A model generated the notes under the pieces. The model worked only from the letters and a program-made list of their open reading frames with translations, was not told the DNA's origin and made no database searches. This document shows positions 57,244 to 64,000 of a stretch of DNA of 64,000 nucleotides, piece after piece. This DNA comes from an uncultured Shewanella sp. (GTDB taxonomy: Bacteria > Pseudomonadota > Gammaproteobacteria > Enterobacterales > Shewanellaceae). Every line of letters starts with the position of its first letter. The stretch's first letter is position 1. Both the position numbers and the translations under genes were made by a program. The DNA is taken from assembly GCF_947501665.1 (NCBI RefSeq), contig NZ_CANMWS010000001.1, forward strand, positions 124,001-188,000, in the 5' to 3' direction.

Positions 57244-59405
57244 ACCCTCAACAATGTCTAGAGAGTGTTCGGAATGAAACGTTAAGTGCATTCTCGTATT
57301 TGAAAAAAGCTAGCGAGTGCTTATCTTCACCGGATTTATTGCCAATAGGTCAAGAGTTTGTTATTCGAGCATTAGAAGCATTACCGCTTTTTAAAAATCA
57401 AAGTTTACTGCTTCAAAATCTCCTGCGTACTGCAGGTCTTTACCCTTATTTAAAAAAGTACTTCACTGACCTTTCGCCTGAAAAAGAATTTGTACTAGAT
57501 ATTTATAAGAGTAACTTTGATGACAATTTCATCTTTCACTCAATGCAAGCCAGAGTTTTTAACTTACTCTTGTCTGGGAAAAACGTTATTTTGAGTGCTC
57601 CTACCAGTATGGGGAAAAGTGCTATCGTTGATGCTTTATTAGCGGAGAATAAGTTCAACAACATCGTCATTGTTGTTCCAACAATAGCTCTCATAGACGA
57701 AACTAGAAGACGAATTCAAACACGTTTTGGTAATTCGTACCAAATTATTCATCATGGCTCCCAATCAAGACGAAAAGACAAAGTAATTTATGTTTTTACA
57801 CAAGAGCGCGTGAATGAGAGAGAAGACTTAAGAAATATTGATTTATTCATTATTGATGAGTTTTATAAGCTTGCCGATACCAAAGATGCCCAGTCCAGGC
57901 CAAGAGCTTTTGCTTTGAATATAGCTCTAAGCAAATTGCTTACAGTATCTAAGCAGTTTTACATGATTGGACCTTATATAGACGCAGTTCAAGGGATGAG
58001 TGCATTAACACGTGAATTTATATTCATTCCATCTGATTTTAAAACTGTCGCATTAAATATCCACAAATACAATATTGCGCCAAATAATACAGAAGAGAAG
58101 AATGAACAACTAGCGGAGATTATTGAGTCTCATAAGGGTCAAACAATTATCTATTGTAAATCTTCAAATTCCATTTCAAATGTCATTCGCTTTCTAACAT
58201 CAAAAGCGAACTTACAGACGGAAAAATTTACTGATTTTGAAGAGCATCCATTAAAGAAATACTATAAATGGCTAAAGAAAAATTATGGTGCTGATTGGGG
58301 ATGTACACACGCTTTGGCAAGCGGTATAGGTATTCACCACGGAGCATTACCTCGTGCAATCCAGCAGAAAAACGTTGAGCTTTTTAATAGAAGACAAATT
58401 CAATACTTAATTTGTACTTCAACAATGATTGAGGGGGTTAACACTTCTGCAGAAAATATCGTTATCTATGACAACCGTAATGGTAATCCCCGAATTGATA
58501 GCTTTACTCATAAAAATATTTCGGGTCGAGCTGGTAGGATGGGGCAATATTTAGTTGGAAACGTTTTTTGTCTGGAGCAATTACCTGAACAAGAATCACA
58601 AATTGTAGCTCTTCCTTTAGGGCTACAGGATGAAGACTCACCTATTAATCTTTTAGCTGGGATACAACCAGAACATTTATCAGAACAAAGTGACCACAGC
58701 CTGATTCAATTTACAAAAAAATCAGATATACCAATGGAAATTATTCGAAAAAATTCATCTTATGACGTTGAAACTTTGGAGGAAGCTTACAAACTGATTA
58801 CGGAGTTATCGATTAGCGATATGGATCAAATTGCGACAGTAGCTAAACCTAAGAAGTACCAACTAGAGCTACTGACAGCCTTTATCAAAACTGTAGAAAA
58901 TCGAGTGTTAAGTAGACAAAAACTTAATTATGAGGACAGTGACGAGCTTTATAATAAATTGCGTGAATATATATACGCAGATAACCATACGGCATATATC
59001 AGAGAGCAGATAAATTATATCTATAAAGCAAACAGAAGTGCTACCGACCGTTCAGATGCAACAGATCGAGAGCTTAGTATAGTGCGCAATATTTTTAAGC
59101 ATGCTGTTTCAAGAGCACTATGTTTACTGCAAGAATTGTTGAATTATGAATATACATTACTTGATAGAGAACCCAGTGCGAATTTGGGGTGGCTTCTACA
59201 TATATTCGAAGACAGCCACTTACCTGCTTCATTTTCCGCGTTAGAGGAAATGGGAATACCAATAGAAACATTAGAAAAGCTTGTTACTACAGAACTAAGT
59301 GAAACGGATATAGATACTTTGATTCGCTATTTACGAATGAACTTAAAATACCTTGTTCAGTTGAACTCTATAGACCAAATGTTTATTAAGCAGGCAATTT
59401 ATTAA
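57228..59405 (+). CDS. HamB-like DEAD/DEAH helicase
   Basis: A 725-residue SF2 helicase: Walker A SAPTSMGKSAIVDALL, motif II IIDEFYKL, then CTSTMIEGVNTSAENIVIYD and the motif VI HKNISGRAGRMGQY, as in Ski2-like/HamB proteins. HamB senses or loads on aberrant DNA and licenses the nuclease partner in Hachiman. The overlap with the upstream nuclease gene supports one complex. The stop is 254 bp before the transposon end. Confidence 0.72.
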   Translation: MENSLDPQQCLESVRNETLSAFSYLKKASECLSSPDLLPIGQEFVIRALEALPLFKNQSLLLQNLLRTAGLYPYLKKYFTDLSPEKEFVLDIYKSNFDDNFIFHSMQARVFNLLLSGKNVILSAPTSMGKSAIVDALLAENKFNNIVIVVPTIALIDETRRRIQTRFGNSYQIIHHGSQSRRKDKVIYVFTQERVNEREDLRNIDLFIIDEFYKLADTKDAQSRPRAFALNIALSKLLTVSKQFYMIGPYIDAVQGMSALTREFIFIPSDFKTVALNIHKYNIAPNNTEEKNEQLAEIIESHKGQTIIYCKSSNSISNVIRFLTSKANLQTEKFTDFEEHPLKKYYKWLKKNYGADWGCTHALASGIGIHHGALPRAIQQKNVELFNRRQIQYLICTSTMIEGVNTSAENIVIYDNRNGNPRIDSFTHKNISGRAGRMGQYLVGNVFCLEQLPEQESQIVALPLGLQDEDSPINLLAGIQPEHLSEQSDHSLIQFTKKSDIPMEIIRKNSSYDVETLEEAYKLITELSISDMDQIATVAKPKKYQLELLTAFIKTVENRVLSRQKLNYEDSDELYNKLREYIYADNHTAYIREQINYIYKANRSATDRSDATDRELSIVRNIFKHAVSRALCLLQELLNYEYTLLDREPSANLGWLLHIFEDSHLPASFSALEEMGIPIETLEKLVTTELSETDIDTLIRYLRMNLKYLVQLNSIDQMFIKQAIY

Positions 59406-59658
59406 ATGTATGTGCGGAACCTTCAGAGTGGCCACAAAACCATGGTGTTACAATGTTCACTCTGGAGGCAGAAAATAAGGCTACCTTTTCAATCTAGCTA
59501 AATGCCACTATTACATCAATCAAAGAGCTTTGTAGTTTGTCAGGTTAAGAAGCGATTTTATGCACGTTTATGCTGATATTTTATGCACGCTTTTGGTGTT
59601 AATTTATTCCTAAGGTACTGATCTTTGATTTACAATATGTCAGCTTATGGTTGAAACA
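59406..59658 (-). repeat. Target-distal CAST end with TnsB sites
   Basis: Reading inward on the minus strand from 59658: TGTTTCAACCATAAGCTGACATA, with CCATAAGCTGACATA at 59650-59636, then sites at 59596-59581 (CCAAAAGCGTGCATAA) and 59573-59558 (GCATAAACGTGCATAA). Spacing is wider (54 and 23 bp) than at the other end, as expected for a Tn7 left-like end. The rest of the gap after the helicase has no gene. Confidence 0.8.
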
Positions 59659-59663
59659 ACATC
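59659..59663. repeat. Target site duplication ACATC, distal side
   Basis: Identical to 35818-35822. It is immediately followed by TGTTGTTG, the terminus of a second Tn7-like element, so the two elements abut with only the duplication between them. Confidence 0.88.
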
Positions 59664-59797
59664 TGTTGTTGTTTAAAGCATAAGTCTGCATAAATTACCC
59701 ATAAGTCTGCATAGTGATAAATAAGTTTGCATAGTTTGAAGTGTAAGTTTACATAGTGTAGTGTACTTATATAACTAAACAACATTCGAGTGTGTTT

Positions 59798-59892
59798 ATG
59801 TATCAACGAAACATAAAACACTCTCGCGTGAAGAACCTCTTTAAGTTTGCCAGTCTAAAGAACCGTGCTTCGTTGACGCTAGAGTCTTCATT
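59798..59892 (+). pseudogene. tnsA fragment of the second element
   Basis: The frame starts MYQRNIKHSRVKNLFKFAS and continues to LESSF, aligning with the first tnsA (MYIRNLRK..NVFKFSS..CESSLEFD). It is cut at the point where LEFD should follow, and the next bases are an insertion-sequence end. Only about 32 codons remain. Confidence 0.82.
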
Positions 59893-60117
59893 TATAGTGG
59901 CCCACTAAAGTTGGCCACGTTCTTAGAGTTTAACCAGAATAACCGTTCTGATTCATTTGATGTCAGCCCACCGTTATATTATGAGAGCGAGGCTGACAAC
60001 AACATTTAATGATGTATTGAATAATTTTTTGCTGCGCCTCTGAAAAACGACAATACCCCGTTGTTGGTATCCATTCTTTTTTTAAACTTCTAAAGCAATG
60101 CTCCATTGCTATATTGA
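59893..60117 (-). pseudogene. IS3-family transposase C-terminal remnant
   Basis: On the minus strand the segment encodes MEHCFRSLKKEWIPTTGY, then after a one-base frameshift YNGGLTSNESERLFWLNSK, the classic C-terminus of IS3-family OrfB. The outer boundary GTGGCCCACTAAAGTTGGCC is the probable IS end inside tnsA. The 5' part of the transposase is missing, so the IS is dead. Confidence 0.8.
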
Positions 60118-60411
60118 TCGAACACCCGCTAACAACAGTCAATGATGATATTCGTAGGCATAAGCTAAGGACATGAGTTCAAGCGATGAAGTTCGATAGT
60201 GTGCGAACACACGACGAAAAAACAGTAGGGACAAGGTTCGTTAAGATAGCTTATGGCCTATTTTTCGTGGGTGTTAGGGCTGATATATACAACGGGTGTT
60301 ATGTTAAAAATGTTTATGTTTACCTAAAAAGTTAGGATTATAAAAAATGTTGATTTTATAAGTTATGAACTTCATTATCATGAATTATATACATTTAAAA
60401 AGTATGGTTAT
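60118..60411. other. Non-coding region with long-range inverted repeats
   Basis: AACACCCG (60121-60128) and CGGGTGTT (60293-60300) form an 8-bp inverted pair, with an inner imperfect pair AGGCATAAGCTA / TAGCTTATGGCCT. The layout vaguely recalls an attC-like folded site, but the core consensus is not met. No gene is supported. Confidence 0.4.
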
Positions 60412-60816
60412 ATGTTCAAATCAAATCGAGTAACTTTTTTTATAAAACTTTATTTTTATAAATGTTCTATTCATGGGAGGAAAATACCAGCTGGATCGTT
60501 ATCAAATATTCATGAGTTATATGATAATAATCCAGACCCGTTTTTTTGGATTAATACCGATAAAAGTGAATTAAAAAAAAGGCAGGAAAGAAAATTTTCT
60601 TTGATAAAATTTAGTAATAGCATAAATTGTAGTGTGATTGGTACTAGTATGTCCGGTTTTGGTAATGCTAGCCTTGTTGAAACAGAAGGTTATGTTGTTG
60701 GTTTAAATGTAGAAGGCAACTCTATGCAAGGGTTCGATAATGCGACATTAATTGATTCAACAGGTCTCCTAGAAGACCTAAAATTGAGCGGGAATAATAT
60801 AAAAATAAGGAAATAA
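60412..60816 (+). CDS. Hypothetical protein with G-N-x-x-x-G-[FY] repeats, first of two
   Basis: A 134-residue protein. The C-terminal half has repeated units: IGTSMSGFGNASLVETEGYV, then EGNSMQGFDNATLIDSTGLL, then LSGNNIK. The repeats look like short beta-turn units. The downstream gene, 3 bp away, contains one matching unit, so the two are related and co-transcribed. The family is not recognised. Confidence 0.6.
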   Translation: MFKSNRVTFFIKLYFYKCSIHGRKIPAGSLSNIHELYDNNPDPFFWINTDKSELKKRQERKFSLIKFSNSINCSVIGTSMSGFGNASLVETEGYVVGLNVEGNSMQGFDNATLIDSTGLLEDLKLSGNNIKIRK

Positions 60817-60819
60817 AAA

Positions 60820-61215
60820 ATGTCTGAGAAAAAAACTGAAGTAACCCTGATAAAGTCTAAGGGAAAAGTATCGAATGCTATAATGACAGGCAATGACATA
60901 GAAGGATACGAAGAAGTAAAGCTTATTGATGCTATTGGTGATGTTACAAATACGACTGCTTCTTATAATAGAATTGTTTCTAATGAAGCGTTGATATTAT
61001 TAGAAAAACTAAAAAATGAAGCAGCTGATTTAAACCTCGACAAAGAGAATGAAAATCAACTTAATCAACATATGAGTAATATTGAAAATACAATAGGTAC
61101 ATCAGGATTTTCTAATGTGTATAAAGAATTTACTAATTTCATAGCTGCACATATGACTATTATGACTCCATTGATGCCTTTTATAGTTCAACTGGCCCAA
61201 TACATAAAAACTTAA
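60820..61215 (+). CDS. Hypothetical protein related to its upstream neighbour
   Basis: A 131-residue protein. Its N-terminal IKSKGKVSNAIMTGNDIEGY followed by EEVKLIDAIGDVTN matches the repeat of the upstream protein. The C-terminal half is helical and ends in a hydrophobic segment (FIAAHMTIMTPLMPFIVQLAQYI) that could insert in a membrane. Function is unknown; a two-component effector or toxin-like role is only speculation. Confidence 0.6.
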   Translation: MSEKKTEVTLIKSKGKVSNAIMTGNDIEGYEEVKLIDAIGDVTNTTASYNRIVSNEALILLEKLKNEAADLNLDKENENQLNQHMSNIENTIGTSGFSNVYKEFTNFIAAHMTIMTPLMPFIVQLAQYIKT

Positions 61216-61263
61216 AGATCAAAAACCCGCAGCCCCACACCCAGACTGATTTTGATATCTGTG

Positions 61264-61429
61264 TTTAAACCCTGTGCCGATCACCTCTACCCGCCCACTG
61301 TCTTTTTTACGGCCTTTGCAAGCGACTGACCCTCAAGCATCATTCTGCCACCCCCAGTGCCGTTTAAGTCGCTTGCAAAGGCCGTTTATAATGTTTTCCA
61401 CCCACAAAGTGATCGGCACAGGGTTTAAA
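61264..61429. repeat. Nested perfect inverted repeats (166 bp)
   Basis: A 21-bp arm at 61264-61284 is perfectly complementary to 61409-61429, and inside it a 19-bp arm at 61309-61327 is perfectly complementary to 61367-61385. The DNA is much more GC-rich than its surroundings. It contains no reading frame. The structure could form a long cruciform or a folded RNA. Confidence 0.75.
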
Positions 61430-62661
61430 AAATAAAGCCATCAAAGCAGCCTCGCCACACCCAAAGCCTTGTGGGGCTGCTCCCGCGCGGCTCGCAACGG
61501 CGGCTTGGCTGCTTTGGCATTTGAGTCCCGTATCACCTTAAAAATAAGCATAAAGCTAACCATAAAAGCCAAGCAAAAGCATATGTGACCGAAATAAACG
61601 GTAAATCATATTTATTTCGGTCATTATAGTGCGGATTAAACCCTATTTTTCGTGCTCATTGTGTGCGGTTAAAATGGTGGTTATTCTCGCTCATTGGCTG
61701 TTTATTATAAAGTATGGGTTTAATCTTGGGTTATGGGGTAAAGCTGCGCCACTACCGCCCCCACCCTCGGGTTTGTGGGCTCAAGGGCAAGGCATGACAT
61801 CGGTGTTTTTTTTGCCCTTTTTTTACGCTAAGCAATCCCTAATACGGCTTCACCATAAAACAAATTAAACGCAACAACAGGCATAAAGGCCACGCGTTTT
61901 AATTGTTTTCCTCCATGACTCACGGCCGTGCAGAATAGCCGCTGGTAAAAGCCCTTAATAAAAGCGCGGTAAGGCAGCGGCTTTACTGCTCAGCCGTTCA
62001 TCAATCAGCCGTCTTTATGCCAAACCCAATGCCTATTGCTTAGCGTAAAAACGTGCCAGGTTTTGCTGTTAACCCCTCGGCCACTTTTTCCCCGCCCACG
62101 GTCGGTATGGCCAAGCCTGATGAGTGCAGATTGCAGAATGGATAGTAAAGAGTGCAATGAGCAACAAGCACAATCAAGTGCCAAGAATAAGTTACGTTTC
62201 GCTGGATGATTTATAAAAGAGAGAAGCCTGCCTCGCTGTTTTTCGAGAGTGAGTTTATCCCCCACCCGCCAACGCTGCGCCCCTTTTTAAAAGCATCCTT
62301 GGGCGCAGCACGGGTGTGTCGGTGGTTGGTGAATGGTTATGTTTGGGTCGTATTGGTGGTATGTAAAAGGGGGTTTAAACACCAGAAAAATAAAAGATAT
62401 CAAGAGATGAATGTCTATCTTATAAAAAGCGTAAATGTAATACATTTATCTCTTGAAGGCTTATTAAAATAAGAAAAGCGAAGCTATGAAGCCCCTTATT
62501 TTGGATGCATAAGTCTAGCATGCGGCTTTTATGTCATATTTCAATGTTCCTTGTATTGGAATGAGCTTGGGGGTTATCTAAAGTAAACACCATATTCCGC
62601 CGATAAAGGGGGCAATCTAGGAACGAAATTGAATGATTTACACAACGAGAAGGATATTTAG
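61430..62661. other. Mosaic non-coding region with GC-rich blocks
   Basis: No confident gene is seen. GC-rich blocks (61440-61530, 61740-61800, 62210-62370) alternate with AT-rich DNA. A perfect 13-bp inverted repeat TGACCGAAATAAA/TTTATTTCGGTCA lies at 61586-61623. A hairpin pairs 62400-62414 with 62442-62457. A motif AATAAGAAA..CGAAGCTA occurs at 62467-62490 and again at 63196-63220. Confidence 0.5.
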
Positions 62662-63087
62662 GTGCAGTCAAGGATCCCATTACCAACAGATAATATATAT
62701 AAGTTCTATGCCCTTTTAGGGTTATTGATATTACTTACAACAGCAATAATGTTTTTCACACGGCATATTCATTACAACTCCATGGCATTTGATCGCTATA
62801 TACCAATGGAAATTCTCAAGGCCAAAAAAACTTTAAACAAAGATGAAGCGCATGAGTTATTAGTGTTTGAGGAGAGAGCTAAAATGGATAAAAGCGATGA
62901 AGATGTTGAACTCGGTATTTATGCTTTTTTCTTTCTTACTCTTGGTGTTGGTTTTACTGCTTATGGTTTTGGCTACTGGCATACTAAAATTCAGCCTAAA
63001 CAAGATAGATTGCTGGATTTGCAAATACAGAAATTAGAAAAAGAAATAAAAGCATCCAATCGTCCATTAGGTTGTATTCGACGCTGA
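62662..63087 (+). CDS. Small two-segment membrane protein
   Basis: A 141-residue protein starting from GTG after an AAGGA site. One hydrophobic segment is at about 15-33 and another at about 88-108, separated by a charged loop, with a basic helical tail. No family is recognised. It is probably cargo of the second element. Confidence 0.6.
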   Translation: MQSRIPLPTDNIYKFYALLGLLILLTTAIMFFTRHIHYNSMAFDRYIPMEILKAKKTLNKDEAHELLVFEERAKMDKSDEDVELGIYAFFFLTLGVGFTAYGFGYWHTKIQPKQDRLLDLQIQKLEKEIKASNRPLGCIRR

Positions 63088-63153
63088 CTTTCCCATATAA
63101 ACCCCGCTTACCTTAATAATGACTGTGTACATCGAGAAGTTGACGATAACAAT

Positions 63154-63183
63154 AAATGTATTACAAATGTAATACATTTTTAG
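63154..63183 (+). terminator. Hairpin terminator candidate
   Basis: Perfect 11-bp stem AAATGTATTAC/GTAATACATTT with a 4-nt loop is followed by T residues, 67 bp after the small membrane protein. The AT-rich stem makes termination less certain. Confidence 0.5.
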
Positions 63184-63361
63184 TCGTTAATTACTGAAAA
63201 ATAAGAAAGTCGAAGCTACGGAGTGTTCGCAGTTTGGTATCGCTTTTGCTTTAAATGTATTCATTTATTGTTTTGGTTGTTATGGGTTCGAAGGGCAGCT
63301 GTGATCACTCTACCAGCGATAACGTGCCTTATCACTGGTAGGGATTAAAAATTGAAGCTTA

Positions 63362-63721
63362 TTAGATTATCCCTCTAATATCTTGAATAAAAGAAATAAG
63401 TTCATTTAGATCTCTCCTGTCAAGCATATTAGAAATATCCGAAAACTTATTTTTAACCTCTTTGAATGCTTCTATATTAAAAGCAATACTCATTGGTTCA
63501 TTGGCTTCAAACCTTTTATAAGTTAAAGGGTATTGAGTATAATTACTATATGCTATTTCCTGAACTTTATAGTAATCACGTCCAATTCCAGCTAGCGCTT
63601 TTTGAAACCTATTTTGCTTACTTATATCATCACTAGCGCTGGCTAAAAGTTTTTCAATTTTAGAGGTTAGATTGTTATAATTAACGCTTCCTTTGGGGTA
63701 TTGGTTGTACTGTGGTTCCAT
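63362..63721 (-). CDS. Hypothetical protein, 119 residues
   Basis: A helical, charged protein (MEPQYNQYPKGSVNYNNL...) without membrane segments or known motifs. It is transcribed towards the small membrane protein. It may be an immunity or cargo gene but nothing in the sequence decides this. Confidence 0.5.
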   Translation of the reverse strand: MEPQYNQYPKGSVNYNNLTSKIEKLLASASDDISKQNRFQKALAGIGRDYYKVQEIAYSNYTQYPLTYKRFEANEPMSIAFNIEAFKEVKNKFSDISNMLDRRDLNELISFIQDIRGII

Positions 63722-64000
63722 GTGGTTGCCTCATTTACAAGTGAGCATCAATTGTAACATATCTAGAAATGTATTTTTTCAAGCCTATTTTCTTCTCCAT
63801 TCCCCCAATTTTCCATAATATTGACCGTACTTAATATGATTCTGTCACTCAGCTAAACCTCATTTTCTAGATTAAAAAATAACAATATTTTCAACTGTAT
63901 ATTAATGATTACTGATTTTACAGTAATGAGCTGGGAGTGTATCTTAACTTCATAAAATTAAGCAGTCTGGAAGATTATCTTGCTGCTATTGAATAAGCTG
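63722..64000. other. Window edge, no feature seen
   Basis: AT-rich sequence with the probable promoter of the 119-residue gene. No coding region or transposon end is recognised before the window stops. Confidence 0.4.

Larger units (their letters stand above)
35823..59658. mobile_element. Type I-F3 CRISPR-associated Tn7-like transposon (CAST)
   Basis: The 23.8-kb element is bounded by TGTTGTCG... and ...TTGAAACA termini with TnsB-type repeats at both ends and a 5-bp duplication. It carries tnsA, tnsB and tnsC, a tniQ-cas8/5-cas7-cas6 operon, a CRISPR array without cas1 or cas2-3, and defence-type cargo. All core genes look intact, so the element may be active. Family knowledge: I-F3 systems use crRNA-guided Cascade with TniQ to direct insertion. 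The rsmJ site is one of the standard attachment sites. Confidence 0.95.
59664..64000. mobile_element. Second, diverged Tn7-like element (start; continues past window)
   Basis: Begins TGTTGTTGTTTAAAGC with four TnsB-type sites, all carrying TAAGT(C/T)T(G/A)CATA, at about 59678, 59698, 59719 and 59741 (21-bp pitch), then a tnsA start. The repeat sequence differs from that of the CAST. The tnsA gene is broken and an IS3 remnant follows, so this element looks inactive. Its other end is not in the window, so its true extent is unknown. Confidence 0.78.

Noticed and set aside
60121..60300. Integron attC-like site
   Set aside because: Inverted arms exist, but the GTTRRRY/RYYYAAC core boxes do not fit and no integrase is seen in the window.
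61629..61868. 79-codon frame on the plus strand
   Set aside because: Low-complexity proline and hydrophobic translation crossing GC-rich non-coding blocks, no ribosome site, no family resemblance.
62005..62265. 86-codon frame on the minus strand
   Set aside because: It lies in a GC-rich mosaic region, has no clear ribosome site and no recognisable domain.

Overview
The window looks like a chromosomal segment of an AT-rich marine gammaproteobacterium, most likely Shewanella or a close relative. The basis is gene content (moaDE-modABC, ygiW/qseBC-like module, coaD, mutM, yhhQ, gor, prlC, RND pump, rlmJ/rsmJ), a RyhB-type sRNA and MITE-like intergenic repeats. Genus assignment is inference from gene families; no search was run.

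Positions 1-35,800 are ordinary chromosome. They hold molybdopterin synthase and molybdate uptake (269-3600), a BOF/periplasmic-protein/two-component module (3711-6605), a pseudouridine synthase, coaD, a glutamine-synthetase-like enzyme, mutM, a preQ1-I riboswitch with yhhQ, an HD-GYP protein, a PqiA-like protein, a YeiH-type permease, gor, a duplicated pair of kexin-like lipoprotein proteases each followed by a small secreted protein, prlC, an RND efflux pair, and rlmJ and rsmJ. Non-coding genes include a RyhB-like sRNA with a Fur box (11317-11470) and two or three tandem terminator-bounded sRNA candidates (32500-33010).

Positions 35,823-59,658 form a complete-looking type I-F3 CRISPR-associated Tn7-like transposon (CAST) inserted 45 bp past an rsmJ-matching protospacer. 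It has tnsABC at the rsmJ side, a tniQ-cas8/5-cas7-cas6 operon running straight into a six-repeat CRISPR array, TnsB sites at both ends and a 5-bp target duplication (ACATC). Spacer 3, preceded by an atypical repeat, matches the 3' end of rsmJ at 26/32 positions next to a CC PAM, with five of six mismatches at codon third positions. An Xre regulator and the tniQ promoter carry near-identical palindromes (CTAAGGAT..), suggesting a regulatory link.

The cargo includes an SF2 helicase pair, an AHH-type nuclease toxin with immunity gene, a three-gene graspetide-like RiPP operon (MvdD-like ATP-grasp ligase, membrane protein, precursor with five E-x-x-D-x-D/N repeats), and a Hachiman-like antiphage pair whose HamA-like half is degenerate and fused to a Cap4/DUF4297-type nuclease. 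The graspetide operon is the best candidate for an undescribed system.

From 59,664 a second, diverged Tn7-like element starts immediately after the CAST target duplication. It has four TnsB-like sites, a tnsA start truncated by an IS3-family remnant, and further small unknown genes up to the window edge. Two related transposons thus appear to have used exactly the same attachment position.
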